Part shown: positions 46,927 through 55,432 of the stretch, piece after piece
How the letters are laid out: each line of letters begins with the position of its first letter
Position numbering within the stretch: position 1 is the stretch's first letter
From: Nostoc sp. RI_552
GTDB lineage: Bacteria; Cyanobacteriota; Cyanobacteriia; Cyanobacteriales; Nostocaceae
Length of the DNA stretch: 55,432 bases
Assembly: GCA_016124525.1 (NCBI GenBank)
Contig: WGNO01000067.1
Coordinates: 1 to 55,432 of the forward strand
Direction of reading: 5' to 3'
The notes under the pieces: generated by a model
Seen by the model: only the letters and a program-made list of their open reading frames with translations
Told to the model about the DNA's origin: nothing
The model's database searches: none
Made by a program: the position numbers and the translations under genes

Positions 46927-48498
46927 ATGAAATATATAGATTACAATCGTCTGCTAGCAAATCGCTGCAAGCGGCGAAATTTTTTATTGGGTGCAGGATT
47001 TTTAACAGGGTTAACAATTAGTAGCCAATCGTATCCTGTATTAGCTAACCAGAGATTTTCCGACTATCCCTTTAGTCTTGGTGTAGCTTCCGGTGATCCT
47101 TTGCCGGATGCTGTGGTGATTTGGACTCGGCTGGCTCCTAACCCCCTGATGGGTGGGGGAATGCCACTCAGCAATGTTCCTGTGCGCTGGAAAGTTGCCC
47201 TGGATGAAAAGATGAGAAGGGTTGTGCGTCGAGGAACGGCAATGGCGACACCAGAATTGGCACACTCAGTACACGTTGATGTGCGTGGGCTAGAGCCTAA
47301 GCGTTGGTACTGGTATCAATTTCAAGTAGGTCGAGAATTTAGCCCTATTGGGCGAACTCGCACAGCACCAGCATTTAATAGCTCTGTGCAAGAACTAAAT
47401 TTTGCTTTTGTCTCTTGTCAAGACTGGCAAAATGGCTTTTATACAGCTTTTCACCATTTAGCTAAAGAAAACCTCGATTTGGTGGTTCATTTAGGTGATT
47501 ATATATACGAATACGGACCAGAAGCAAATGCCCCACGCCAGCATAATGGTCCGGAAATCATTACCCTTGAGGACTACCGCAACCGTCACGCTCTTTACAA
47601 AACTGACCCGAATTTGCAAGCCGCTCATGGTGCTTGTCCCTGGATTTTTACTTGGGATGATCATGAAGTTGAAAACAACTACGCCAATTTAATTCCAGAA
47701 AACGAGCAAGACCCAGAGGAATTTATCCAACGGCGAGTCAATGCTTACCAGGCTTACTACGAACATATGCCCCTACGTCGGTCTTCATTGCCCACGGGCC
47801 CGGATATGATGCTTTATCGCCGTTTCACTTTTGGTAATTTAGCTGAATTCAACGTACTAGATACCAGACAGTACCGCACTGACCAACCTTGTAATGATGG
47901 ACTGAAACCTCGTTGTGCCGAGGCTGTAGACGGCAATGCCACCATGACCGGATCAGAACAAGAGCAGTGGCTACTAACAGGGTTAGATAAATCGCAATCG
48001 CGTTGGAATATAATTGCTCAACAGACTATGTTTGCTCAATACAATTTCAATGTTAATCCTAGTCCAGCGGTCTTCAATATGGATCAGTGGGATGGCTACG
48101 TAGCTCAACGTAATCGCATCCTCAATTTCATGAATGACCGTCAACCCTCTAACCCCGTTGTAATTACCGGGGACATTCATTCGAGTTGGGTACACGATTT
48201 GAAACTTGATTTTGATAACCCAAGTTCACCAACAGTTGGTACAGAATTCGTAGGAACTTCAGTTTCCTCTGACTTTCCCGCCCAATTTATTGCTCCGGTT
48301 CAAGCTTCCCTAGTTAACAACCCCCATACTAAATTCTTTGACGGTGCCTTCCGGGGATACGTCCGTTGTAAACTGACACCAGCACTTTGGCAAACTGACT
48401 ACCGAGTTGTCTCTAGCATTATTGACATGAATGCCTCTGTCAGAACCCTAGCTTCCTTTGTCCTGGAAGACGGAAAACCAGGTGCAATAGCAAATTAA
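46927..48498 (+). CDS. phoD: PhoD-type alkaline phosphatase, Tat-exported
   Basis: A 523-residue secreted phosphodiesterase/monoesterase of the PhoD family, used to scavenge organic phosphate. The twin-arginine signal is visible (KRRNFLLGAGFLTG, about residues 17-30). After the N-terminal Ig-like domain comes the metallo-active site: FVSCQDWQNGFYTA, LGDYIYEY, WDDHEVENNYAN and TGDIHSSW near residue 415. PhoD needs Fe and Ca, and the Cys in FVSC is the expected iron ligand. ATG at 46927 has AGGGG six bases upstream; the frame extends back to 46882 but without a signal. Pho-box control was not identified. Confidence 0.93.
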   Translation: MKYIDYNRLLANRCKRRNFLLGAGFLTGLTISSQSYPVLANQRFSDYPFSLGVASGDPLPDAVVIWTRLAPNPLMGGGMPLSNVPVRWKVALDEKMRRVVRRGTAMATPELAHSVHVDVRGLEPKRWYWYQFQVGREFSPIGRTRTAPAFNSSVQELNFAFVSCQDWQNGFYTAFHHLAKENLDLVVHLGDYIYEYGPEANAPRQHNGPEIITLEDYRNRHALYKTDPNLQAAHGACPWIFTWDDHEVENNYANLIPENEQDPEEFIQRRVNAYQAYYEHMPLRRSSLPTGPDMMLYRRFTFGNLAEFNVLDTRQYRTDQPCNDGLKPRCAEAVDGNATMTGSEQEQWLLTGLDKSQSRWNIIAQQTMFAQYNFNVNPSPAVFNMDQWDGYVAQRNRILNFMNDRQPSNPVVITGDIHSSWVHDLKLDFDNPSSPTVGTEFVGTSVSSDFPAQFIAPVQASLVNNPHTKFFDGAFRGYVRCKLTPALWQTDYRVVSSIIDMNASVRTLASFVLEDGKPGAIAN

Positions 48499-48530
48499 CC
48501 TAATTAGAATTCACACTCTTCATTTTTGAC

Positions 48531-48561
48531 ATAATCACCGACGTTCTACGTCGGTGATTAT
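48531..48561. terminator. Perfect 14-bp hairpin after phoD
   Basis: ATAATCACCGACGT and ACGTCGGTGATTAT pair perfectly around TCT. It stands 33 bases after the phoD stop and could end its transcript, although the T-run is short. It might also belong to the IS200-type remnant that follows. Confidence 0.55.
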
Positions 48562-48769
48562 TAACGGATTACAGCAACTAACTACCAGGGTAGTCTTAGG
48601 ATCCCTCCCCCTCCGTTTAAGGTCGTGCCGATGCCCCATGTCTACCATTTCTAGATGCGTTCTCGTCTTTTGAGCTAAAGTCTGTCGTTGTTAGTCTGTT
48701 GGGTATAATCTTTACCGATACCTAGCTTTCACGTTTTATGTTTAGAAAACTATTGCAGATTTTGTAGAA
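48562..48769. other. Spacer after phoD, nothing recognised
   Basis: No gene or recognisable repeat apart from the flanking hairpin and the TnpA remnant. It may hold further parts of the decayed insertion element. Confidence 0.35.
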
Positions 48770-49019
48770 GTGGCGAAAAAGATGAATTTTCAAATACTTG
48801 AGCTGAACCTAGAACCAGACTACATCGAGGCATTAATTCAGTTTCCACCGAAACTTTCAATGTCTCAAACTGTTAATGCGCCAAAAGGTCTATCCAGTCT
48901 TAGATATGGTCAAGCTGGATATCCAAAACCCTATGGAGTCCTAGTCACTTTGTATCTTCTGTTGGGGGTGCGCCACTTGAAGTCTTCAAAAAATACATCT
49001 TTTTCAAAGGGATCTAAGA
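48770..49019 (+). pseudogene. IS200/IS605 TnpA (Y1 transposase) remnant, frameshifted
   Basis: The frame from 48770 reads FQILELNLEPDYIEALIQ and FPPKLSMSQTVNAPKGLSS, which follow the TnpA pattern (…PDHIHLL…PPKLSVSxLVNSLKG). The downstream part is in another frame: SPSHFVSSVGGAPLEVFKKY and a stop near 49019. So there is a frameshift near 48930. The catalytic HUH histidine pair of TnpA is replaced (DYIEA instead of DHIHL). The N-terminal part is also missing. Its 3' end touches the TPR protein gene. Confidence 0.75.
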
Positions 49020-51137
49020 AATTATTTCTCTAAAGCTTTTGTCATCAGCAATTTCATCAAAATCAATATCAAAAGCTGCATCTTCCTTGTATCTGGCATT
49101 GAGTTCAACTGCTTTTTGCAGATTTGTCAACGCCAATTTTAGTTGTCTTTGCAAAGCATAACAAGCGGCTTTATTGTAATAAGCACTTCCATAGTCAGGA
49201 TTAATTGCTAATGCTTTGTCAAAACTAGCGATCGCTGCATCATCTTCTCCTAGTCTTACCAAAACATAACCGCGTTTATCCCAAACTTTAGCAGAATTAG
49301 GATTAATTTTAATTGCTCGATCAAAACTGGCCATCGCATCTTCATACTGTTCCAACTCTATCAACGAAAGACCACGATTTAACCAAGCCACTGGATCATC
49401 AGGCTGAACTTGAGCAGCTTTGTCAAAAGAAGCAAAAGCTTGTTGATGTTGTCCTAGCTTACCAAAAGCCACACCGCGATCGCACCAAGCCTGGTGATAA
49501 TCCGGCTGAATTTCAATAGCTCGTTCATAGGAAGCAATTGCATCTTTGTAGCGTTGTAATCTCCCCAGACTTAAACCCCGTTTCAACCAAATAACAGGAT
49601 TCTCCGGTTCAGTTTTCACCGCTTCATCATAAACTGCCATAGCCTCTTCATATTTTCTTTGAGCAAATAACTCCTCTGCTTTTGAGAGAGCATCATTAAC
49701 TAACTCTTGGTGTTTTGACTCAACTTCAGGAATTTCTTCTTTTTCTGGAGTTAGCCACTCAGTACTCACCAATTCCCGTAAGATTATATCTTTGCGTTGT
49801 TGAGCGTCCAACTGCAACTCAGAAAGTTGAGATACAAAATCTGCCTCTAATTTTTCTAGCTTTTCGAGAACAAACAGCTTTTGTTCTTGAGCATGGGATT
49901 GTAATTCTGAAAATTGAGCAGCAAACTCAAAACCTGATTGTTCTAAATTGGCAATAATTAACTCTTTCTGCTTTCGAGCATCCACCTCTAGTTCAGATAA
50001 TTGATATGCGAATTCTGACTGTAATTTTGTTATATTTTCTAATATACAATCTTTTTGGTTTTTTGCTTCAGATTGTAACTCAGCTATTTGAGATTTGAAT
50101 AAATTTTCTAACTCACCTAAAATTTGGATAATTCTATTTTTTTCTTTTTCAGCATCTACTTGTAAAATCTCTAAACTTGCAAAAATACTCTCTTTCTCTT
50201 GCTGGTTGTCAGACTGTAGCTCAGATATTTCCGATTGAAATAATTTTTCTAATTCCTTAATATTTTGTATAATTTCATTCTTTTCTTGTCCAGCCTCCAC
50301 ATATAATTGTTTCAAACTTTCCACAGTCTTATCTTTATCTTGCTGAGTTTCAGAGTTTAATCTATAAAGATTAACACTAAATTCATCCCTAGATTTTTCT
50401 AACTCTTCTAAAGTTATATTCTTTTTTTGTCTAGCTTCTAAGTACAATTCATCTAATTTATGGTTGAGATCAGATTCTAAACTGGCTAACTTTTCTATAG
50501 TTTTATCTCTTGTTTGTTCTGCTTGCAATTCTAATTCAGATAGTTGTGTTACAAATTCCGACTCTAAATTTGCTTGGATATTTTGGATTTTTGTTTCTAA
50601 TCCTGCCAAGATATGATCTCTTGACTGCAACAATTCAGATGTCAACTTAGCTAATTTTTCTTGCTTTGTTTGTATATTTTGCTCCAGAGTAAAAACTTTT
50701 TTGTCTAATTCACGATTGATCCTTTTAGATTCTTCAATCAGATTCTCAGCATCTTGCTTGACAATTGTCAGCTGATGTTGTAAGTTTTCGATTCCCTGTA
50801 GTTGCGCCATTGCTCTATGAACAATTTCACGAATTGCCACTTTTCGCAACAGCCAGAATAAAGCAATCACCGCCACAGGAAACACACTCAATATCAATAA
50901 CCACACATTGAACAACACAGTTGTGCTATTCAAAGGTAGCTGAGTCGGCTGTTGTCTTTGCAACTGAGCCAATTTTTCCCACTGCGTATCAGAAGACATT
51001 ACCGCAGCATTATTCACTTCTGGGGAAACGGATGGTCTGGGTTGTCCACTAACAACACCAGCAGACAATAGCAAGGGCGAAAAGACAATAGCGCTTTTCA
51101 ATACTAAACTAATAACAAGTTGATTTTTGCGCTTCAT
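49014..51137 (-). CDS. Coiled-coil and TPR membrane protein
   Basis: A 707-residue protein. A signal-like segment (about 8-30) and a second membrane helix (about 77-97) precede a very long coiled coil (about 110-470), built from repeated blocks of the form FxxQLSELQxxAQxxKxxIxxxLExL about 30-35 residues long. The C-terminal part has about six TPR units (about 487-690), e.g. PVIWLKRGLSLGRLQRYKDAIASYERAI and its successors, nearly canonical 34-residue units. ATG with AGGA upstream. This is a scaffold-type protein, probably envelope-linked; the partner is unknown. It may overlap the decayed TnpA by a few bases at its end. Confidence 0.85.
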   Translation of the reverse strand: MKRKNQLVISLVLKSAIVFSPLLLSAGVVSGQPRPSVSPEVNNAAVMSSDTQWEKLAQLQRQQPTQLPLNSTTVLFNVWLLILSVFPVAVIALFWLLRKVAIREIVHRAMAQLQGIENLQHQLTIVKQDAENLIEESKRINRELDKKVFTLEQNIQTKQEKLAKLTSELLQSRDHILAGLETKIQNIQANLESEFVTQLSELELQAEQTRDKTIEKLASLESDLNHKLDELYLEARQKKNITLEELEKSRDEFSVNLYRLNSETQQDKDKTVESLKQLYVEAGQEKNEIIQNIKELEKLFQSEISELQSDNQQEKESIFASLEILQVDAEKEKNRIIQILGELENLFKSQIAELQSEAKNQKDCILENITKLQSEFAYQLSELEVDARKQKELIIANLEQSGFEFAAQFSELQSHAQEQKLFVLEKLEKLEADFVSQLSELQLDAQQRKDIILRELVSTEWLTPEKEEIPEVESKHQELVNDALSKAEELFAQRKYEEAMAVYDEAVKTEPENPVIWLKRGLSLGRLQRYKDAIASYERAIEIQPDYHQAWCDRGVAFGKLGQHQQAFASFDKAAQVQPDDPVAWLNRGLSLIELEQYEDAMASFDRAIKINPNSAKVWDKRGYVLVRLGEDDAAIASFDKALAINPDYGSAYYNKAACYALQRQLKLALTNLQKAVELNARYKEDAAFDIDFDEIADDKSFREIIS

Positions 51138-51613
51138 AGAACCATCCTGATTCTTGGGTCAGTTTTTCCAGTGGCTTACCTATTTCCAATCTATACCAGA
51201 AATCAATTCTGACCGAATACTTCCCAAGCTGCAAGTTCTCAAATCATCGCTGTTCAGCCCTCCGGTTCTCTCCCTGAAAATTAATCAGCCTGGGGAAATT
51301 AATATTTCAACTCCCATGATATAATATTTCAGTCGATATGTTGGACTAATCTTACTGATTGTACTCATAAATATGGCTGTGGATGCCAGCAATAAACATT
51401 CTCTATCTGGCAAGACAACCTGGGAAAGAGTTAACCCAAGGTAAAGCTACAGTAATTGGGGCCTCTACTCTAGTTGGTGAAAAACTGCTCAAGCAAATCC
51501 TGACGCACAACGTAGAATCTTGCTGGCTTGATCCCGGAAAGTGTCAATGGTGTAACATTTTTCCAATGCTACCGTCTACAAATCCATGATAGGAGTAAAA
51601 GGATTCCTCTAGT
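51138..51613. other. Intergenic, no confident gene
   Basis: 476 bases between the TPR protein (minus) and the FAD oxidoreductase (plus). A 68-codon frame from 51383 exists but has no ribosome site and no recognised family. Promoters for both divergent genes should lie here. Confidence 0.4.
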
Positions 51614-53662
51614 ATGAAGCGTAGACATAAGGTAGCCCGTGGCCTGACATTACTGCTGAGTCTCAGCTTAATACCTAACTTATTTACACCCCATTCTACC
51701 ATCGTTGCTGCACAGTCAAGAAAGCCAAACAGAACTGTAAATTGCGAAATTTTAGTTGTGGGTGGTGGACTTTCAGGCGTAGCTACAGCTTACGAAGGTT
51801 TACTAGCAGGACGCAAAGTTTGTCTCACAGAAATAACCGATTGGTTGGGAGGACAAATTTCTTCTCAAGGAACATCTGCATTAGATGAACGTCCAACCCA
51901 GCGTAGTCGCCAATTTTATTCTCGTGGTTACCTGGAATTGCGAAACCGCATTCAACGCAAGTACGGTAAACTCAATCCCGGAGACTGCTGGGTAAGTGAG
52001 TCCTGCTTTCTTCCTCGTGATGCTCATACCATCATGACTCAGATGCTACAAGAAGCAGAAAAAAAAGGTAGAGGGAAGTTAGAATGGTTTCCCAATACGG
52101 TAATTAAAGATTTAGAAATTATACCATCTACAGTAACAGGTGGCGGACAGTCAATTACTGGCGCCATCGCCATTCAACATCAACCAGGTCAAGGCGCACC
52201 ACCTCATAACACCTTTACGTTATCTCAAATTATTGAAGATGCCTATCGCTACCAAAACTCATCTCGTTTTACCAAAAATATTATTCGCTTAGTTCCCAAA
52301 CACAGCCAAGGGAATTTCCCAAAATGGTACGTTGTAGACGCTAGCGAAACTGGGGAAATAGTGGCCCTTGCTGATGTTCCTTACCGCTTGGGTATTGACC
52401 CTCGTTCCCATCTAGAACCTTCTTCTTCCAGCACGAAAAACGACCCTTATTGTACCCAAGGCTTTACATACACCTTCGCAATGGAGGCTACCAAAGAACC
52501 ACAACCACAGCAAATGCCCCCATTTTATTTACAATATGCGCCATATTTTAGTTACGAACTACAGCGACTAGCAAACTTTGACTTAGTTTTTACCTATCGC
52601 CGCATTTGGAGTCCCCAACAAGGACAAACTGCAACATTCGGTGGAGTGAAATTTTCTGCTTCCACACCAGGGGATATTTCCATGCAAAACTGGACTTGGG
52701 GTAATGACTATCGTCCAGGAAGCCCCCAGGATAACCTAGTTTACACTCGTCAACAGTTGCAAGCTACCCGACAGTTGCAGCCAGGGGGGTGGATGGGGGG
52801 ACTAAGGACAGAAACTCTCCGCAAAGGTGAGGAACATGCACTTTCCTACTATTACTGGTTGGTAGCTGGGACTACAGATTCCCAACTTGGTAAGGATGTT
52901 AAGCAGCAACAAACAAATAACCGCCTTCTCTTTGGGCTAAATTCTCCCATGGGGACAGCTCATGGTTTATCGAAATATCCTTATATCCGAGAAGGCCGAC
53001 GCATTATAGGCCGCCCCAGCTGGGGAGAACCTGGAGGGTTTACAATTTGGGAAACTGACATTTCTCACCGCAACTACAAGGATGAATATTACCGCAAAAC
53101 ACTTCCAGCCGATATGTACAGGAGATTACAAAGCACACTGGCAGGTTTAGAAGCAATATCCGTAATTATAGGCCAAAAACCACCAGAAAAAGTAATGCGG
53201 CGGACTCGTTCTACCATTTTCCCAGATGCTGTAGGTATCGGTCACTACGCCATTGACTTTCATCCCTGCATGGAGAAAAGCCCCCCAGAAGCCCCTGGTA
53301 ATAGAGAACGTCCAGGAGAAAGGCGGGGTGCTGGTCAAGCTTATCCCTTCCAAATTACACTCAGAGCCATGATTCCCCAGAAAATCGACAATTTACTGAT
53401 AGGAGGTAAAAGTATTGCTACCAGTCACATTGCTGCGGCCGCCTATCGGGTACACTCATTTGAATGGTCTGCTGGCGCAGCTGCGGGAACTACTGCGGCT
53501 TTCGCTTTAAAAAATAAAATTGCACCTTACCAACTAACAGACGATTTACCTAAGCCAGAACCAGAATTACAAGCTCTTAAACGTCTGTTAGAAAAAAATC
53601 GTAACCCCACTGCTTTCCCTGATACTTCAATTTTTAACGAAAATTGGGATAATTGGCGTTAG
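51614..53662 (+). CDS. Exported FAD-dependent oxidoreductase
   Basis: A 682-residue protein with a signal peptide (about 1-33, ending AAAQS-like) and an N-terminal dinucleotide-binding site ILVVGGGLSGVATAYEGLLAG (about 46-66), followed by a conserved FAD contact LTEITDWLGGQISSQG. The family of FAD oxidoreductases in cyanobacteria is uncharacterised; the C-terminal block NLLIGGKSIATSHIAAAAYR is the second FAD contact. Weak ribosome site (AAGGA). No electron partner is encoded adjacent. The exported location is unusual for flavin enzymes and would need Tat or post-export flavinylation; I saw no classic twin-arginine motif, only MKRRHK. Confidence 0.82.
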   Translation: MKRRHKVARGLTLLLSLSLIPNLFTPHSTIVAAQSRKPNRTVNCEILVVGGGLSGVATAYEGLLAGRKVCLTEITDWLGGQISSQGTSALDERPTQRSRQFYSRGYLELRNRIQRKYGKLNPGDCWVSESCFLPRDAHTIMTQMLQEAEKKGRGKLEWFPNTVIKDLEIIPSTVTGGGQSITGAIAIQHQPGQGAPPHNTFTLSQIIEDAYRYQNSSRFTKNIIRLVPKHSQGNFPKWYVVDASETGEIVALADVPYRLGIDPRSHLEPSSSSTKNDPYCTQGFTYTFAMEATKEPQPQQMPPFYLQYAPYFSYELQRLANFDLVFTYRRIWSPQQGQTATFGGVKFSASTPGDISMQNWTWGNDYRPGSPQDNLVYTRQQLQATRQLQPGGWMGGLRTETLRKGEEHALSYYYWLVAGTTDSQLGKDVKQQQTNNRLLFGLNSPMGTAHGLSKYPYIREGRRIIGRPSWGEPGGFTIWETDISHRNYKDEYYRKTLPADMYRRLQSTLAGLEAISVIIGQKPPEKVMRRTRSTIFPDAVGIGHYAIDFHPCMEKSPPEAPGNRERPGERRGAGQAYPFQITLRAMIPQKIDNLLIGGKSIATSHIAAAAYRVHSFEWSAGAAAGTTAAFALKNKIAPYQLTDDLPKPEPELQALKRLLEKNRNPTAFPDTSIFNENWDNWR

Positions 53663-53814
53663 TGTCAATCCAAATTGCTTGACCCTAAGGAACAATCTAT
53701 GACCTGAGAGTCAAACAATTTTTCATTTTTGATTTTGGATTGACCCCACAGAGAATAGACTAAACTAGTTATCAACAAATGTAGTTTTGTAAAATTATCT
53801 TAGCTAACTGTTTT

Positions 53815-54141
53815 ATGGTTACAAGACTTTCAGCAGCTGTATACGGAACAAGTGCAGCACCAACTGTAGCTCCTGGACTGTCTAATCAAGTTACCCGCAA
53901 GCCTTATCCCAATTACAAAGTCATTGTTTTAAACGATGACTTCAATACTTTTCAACACGTATCCGAGTGTTTGATGAAGTATATTCCCGGGATGACCGGT
54001 GTTCTGGCTTGGGACTTAACCAATCAGGTACATTATGAAGGGCAAGCTATTGTCTGGGTAGGACCCCAAGAAATGGCTGAACTCTATCATCAACAGCTGC
54101 GTCGAGCTGGCTTAACAATGGCTCCTTTAGAAGCGGCTTAA
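53815..54141 (+). CDS. clpS: ATP-dependent Clp protease adaptor ClpS
   Basis: A 108-residue N-recognin that delivers N-degron substrates to ClpC/ClpAP-type proteases. After a variable N-terminal tail (about 1-38), the ClpS core starts with YPNYKVIVLNDDFNTFQHV (residue D near 41-42 contacts the N-degron) and includes AWDLTNQVHYEGQAIVWVGP and the C-terminal AELYHQQLRRAGLTMAPLE. Length is normal for cyanobacterial ClpS1. ATG start; the following gene begins eight bases after its stop, so they form an operon. Confidence 0.92.
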   Translation: MVTRLSAAVYGTSAAPTVAPGLSNQVTRKPYPNYKVIVLNDDFNTFQHVSECLMKYIPGMTGVLAWDLTNQVHYEGQAIVWVGPQEMAELYHQQLRRAGLTMAPLEAA

Positions 54142-54149
54142 TTATTATC

Positions 54150-54470
54150 ATGGATAAACCCGCTAAAGACGCTTCTGGTAAAGATGGCAGATTAGTCTGG
54201 AATCATTCAACTCATATTGCAGGTCTCATCCCCATTTTGGAACGTCTCTGTCAACAGGATGGGATTCAAACTGTCACGCCAGGTGTCATTGGGCGGGCTA
54301 AAGGTCATTGCCCAAAAATGCAACTACGCGTATCTGTACCTATTCGCGGTGGTTACAAAGTCATAGCGCGTCATGGTAAAACAGTACAAGAGGTTTTTAT
54401 CCTGACCACTTTGGATCAGGATAAATTCAAAGATACTATTGCCATCGCCATGAAAAATAAATCAGCTTAA
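54150..54470 (+). CDS. DUF2103 protein, putative metal-binding
   Basis: A 106-residue cytosolic protein of the DUF2103 family, conserved in cyanobacteria, function unknown. The conserved blocks are GRLVWNHSTHIAGLIPILERL, then TVTPGVIGRAKGHCPKMQLRV and RGGYKVIARHGKTVQEVFIL. The His and Cys residues may bind metal, as predicted for the family. It overlaps the clpS operon (8-base gap), with translational coupling likely because no separate ribosome site is visible. Confidence 0.85.
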   Translation: MDKPAKDASGKDGRLVWNHSTHIAGLIPILERLCQQDGIQTVTPGVIGRAKGHCPKMQLRVSVPIRGGYKVIARHGKTVQEVFILTTLDQDKFKDTIAIAMKNKSA

Positions 54471-55053
54471 TAGTCTACTGTCAGTTATTCATAGATGGTT
54501 GAATGGTTGACTATTGACTATTCTTCCACTCGGCGGACTGAGAATTTGTGCAATGGCAAACTCAAGACACAAGAAAAAGTTAAAAAATATGACAAAGCAG
54601 TGGTGATTTTCACAGACATGAGTAAAGTTTCCCAGTCTGGTAAAATCAGCTTTTCCAAACCAAAAGCAAAACAATAAACAAGCCAGTAAGAGAAGCTCAT
54701 TCTAAAGAGAATCTTCTCTGTTTCTTCTATATTATCTTTTCCCTTATCGCAATCCCATAGTAATAAAAGACCAGCAACACAAGCAAAAAAGGATACAGCA
54801 ACTACAAATTCGTGGCACATTAAATTAATTGAATGCATTTGCATTGATCCAATACTCTCCCATTGGGATTCAGTCTAAAGGAACAGTCTGGCAATCCCCA
54901 AAATATATTTACAAACTGCAATGGAATACTGTACTTATTTTTAAGTAATGCAACAAAAGTTTTATTTAAATTAACAGCAATATTTTTAATTTTTTTAATA
55001 ATTTTTTATTTATCCCTCTTTTGTTAGTACGGGGGAAGTATAATCAGGAAGGA
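54471..55053. other. AT-rich spacer with one weak open frame
   Basis: No confident gene. A 108-codon minus frame (54518-54844) is hydrophobic and could encode a small membrane protein, but it lacks a good ribosome site. The A/T-rich tract at 54960-55020 has long T runs. Confidence 0.35.
54518..54844 (-). CDS. Possible small membrane protein, weak
   Basis: A 108-codon frame with an ATG. Hydrophobic stretches (about 10-30, 47-63 and 78-98) suggest two or three spans, e.g. VAVSFFACVAGLLLLWD. No family recognised and no nearby Shine-Dalgarno. The T-rich composition of the region would give hydrophobic codons by chance, so this may be spurious. Confidence 0.25.
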   Translation of the reverse strand: MQMHSINLMCHEFVVAVSFFACVAGLLLLWDCDKGKDNIEETEKILFRMSFSYWLVYCFAFGLEKLILPDWETLLMSVKITTALSYFLTFSCVLSLPLHKFSVRRVEE

Positions 55054-55134
55054 AAAATGCTCTCAGAAATCCCGAATAAATCGCTACCAGAGATAGGGAA
55101 AATAGCAGGATTAAAAAACCCTCAATCACTACAT
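55054..55134 (+). pseudogene. IS701-like transposase N-terminal fragment
   Basis: A short stretch reads MLSEIPNKSLPEIGKIAG then LKNPQSLH, resembling the start of IS701-type transposases where an IP-x-KSLPEIA-x-x-x-GL-x-x-x-QSLH pattern is usual. It then runs into unrelated sequence and a stop. A remnant of an older insertion; weak call. Confidence 0.42.
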
Positions 55135-55232
55135 CCTGTAGATACGCAGGCTAGCGTTAATGCCAGAAATGTTGAATGTCGTTACAAAACTTTACATAGT
55201 TAGATATAGTAGTCCTATCAAAGGTGAAAATG

Positions 55233-55430
55233 TCAACATCTCATAATATCTTCCATCCAATGAACATAACTGATTTGTTGACACATACAACCTTGAAGGT
55301 GGCGGAATTTATCTAACATCTTTTCACCCCATTGTTTAGGAACAGATACAAGTTGTAAAATTAGATAAGCGATGAGACTGGCATAAATTTCTATGCCAAT
55401 ACCATTAACATTTTTCGTAATTAATTTATC
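55233..55430 (-). CDS. IS4-family transposase, C-terminal part (runs off window)
   Basis: The minus strand ends the window with 65 codons and a TGA: NVNGIGIEIYASLIAYLILQ, then LDKFRHLQGCMCQQISYVHWM. The NVNGxGIEIYxxLIAYLLLQ motif with a catalytic Glu is typical of the C-terminal catalytic part of IS4-type transposases. The upstream part lies beyond the window, so integrity cannot be judged. Confidence 0.75.
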   Translation of the reverse strand, partial: DKLITKNVNGIGIEIYASLIAYLILQLVSVPKQWGEKMLDKFRHLQGCMCQQISYVHWMEDIMRC

Positions 55431-55432
55431 CA

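Noticed and set aside
51383..51589. 68-codon frame before the FAD oxidoreductase
   Set aside because: No Shine-Dalgarno and no recognised family; probably chance in a divergent promoter region.
1..55432. CRISPR array, prophage, defence island or biosynthetic cluster
   Set aside because: No evenly spaced repeats with unique spacers, no phage structural genes, and no PKS/NRPS or known defence genes were seen. The TnpB piece is a dead C-terminal fragment.

Overview
The window comes from the chromosome of a filamentous, probably heterocyst-forming cyanobacterium (Nostoc/Anabaena-like order). The evidence is the gene content: psbX, Ycf66, Ycf19/YggT, a chorismate lyase of the Ycf21 type, CcsA, a cyAbrB regulator, a CAAD thylakoid protein and a KaiB-like protein. 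Many GCGATCGC (HIP1) octamers, short heptanucleotide tandem repeats and a TAGAGACG-type palindrome agree with this. The cox / ctaA / ctaB / cyAbrB neighbourhood resembles, from memory, the one around calA in Anabaena.

Layout. 1-7.4 kb: terminal oxidase module, with ctaC-ctaD-ctaE (aa3-type cytochrome c oxidase) on the minus strand, divergent from ctaA and ctaB (heme O/A synthesis), then a CPBP membrane protease. 7.6-8.0 kb: cyAbrB regulator, followed by 1.4 kb with no convincing gene but with nested hairpins. 9.4-16.3 kb: sdhB, two sister TolB-like lipoproteins, ycf66, psbX (39 codons), yggT, accC, tRNA-Leu(GAG) with a strong terminator, and chorismate lyase. 16.5-20.6 kb: a DUF3352 protein, ccsA and tilS. 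20.7-27.4 kb: a three-gene chemosensory operon of the PilI/PilJ/PilL type used for type IV pilus motility: CheW, a TPR-containing MCP and a hybrid CheA. The MCP has an apparent C-terminal frameshift.

27.4-29.1 kb is an insertion-sequence graveyard: a 615-bp deletion derivative of an IS701-type element with both terminal inverted repeats intact, an IS630 fragment, and a four-helix-bundle gene with an in-frame stop. 29.1-39.1 kb: KaiB-domain protein, a small membrane protein, UDP-GlcNAc 2-epimerase, a peptidoglycan-binding protein with a duplicated domain, glgA, hemC, a lipid kinase and a large metallophosphoesterase. 39.2-45.0 kb: CAAD, BON lipoprotein and a YflT-like stress protein on the minus strand, divergent from a 1032-residue membrane-anchored protein with about six repeats of 87-99 residues. 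That last group is the least understood part of the window.

45.0-55.4 kb: TnpB remnant, Orn/Lys/Arg decarboxylase, Tat-exported PhoD phosphatase, IS200 TnpA remnant, a coiled-coil TPR protein, an exported FAD oxidoreductase, clpS, a DUF2103 gene, and IS701-like and IS4-like fragments at the right edge.

Functionally the window is mostly core metabolism (respiration, heme, fatty acid, glycogen, tRNA modification) plus signalling for motility. I saw no CRISPR array, prophage, biosynthetic cluster or classical defence operon. The best candidates for something undescribed are the repeat protein with its stress-gene neighbours and the KaiB fusion protein.
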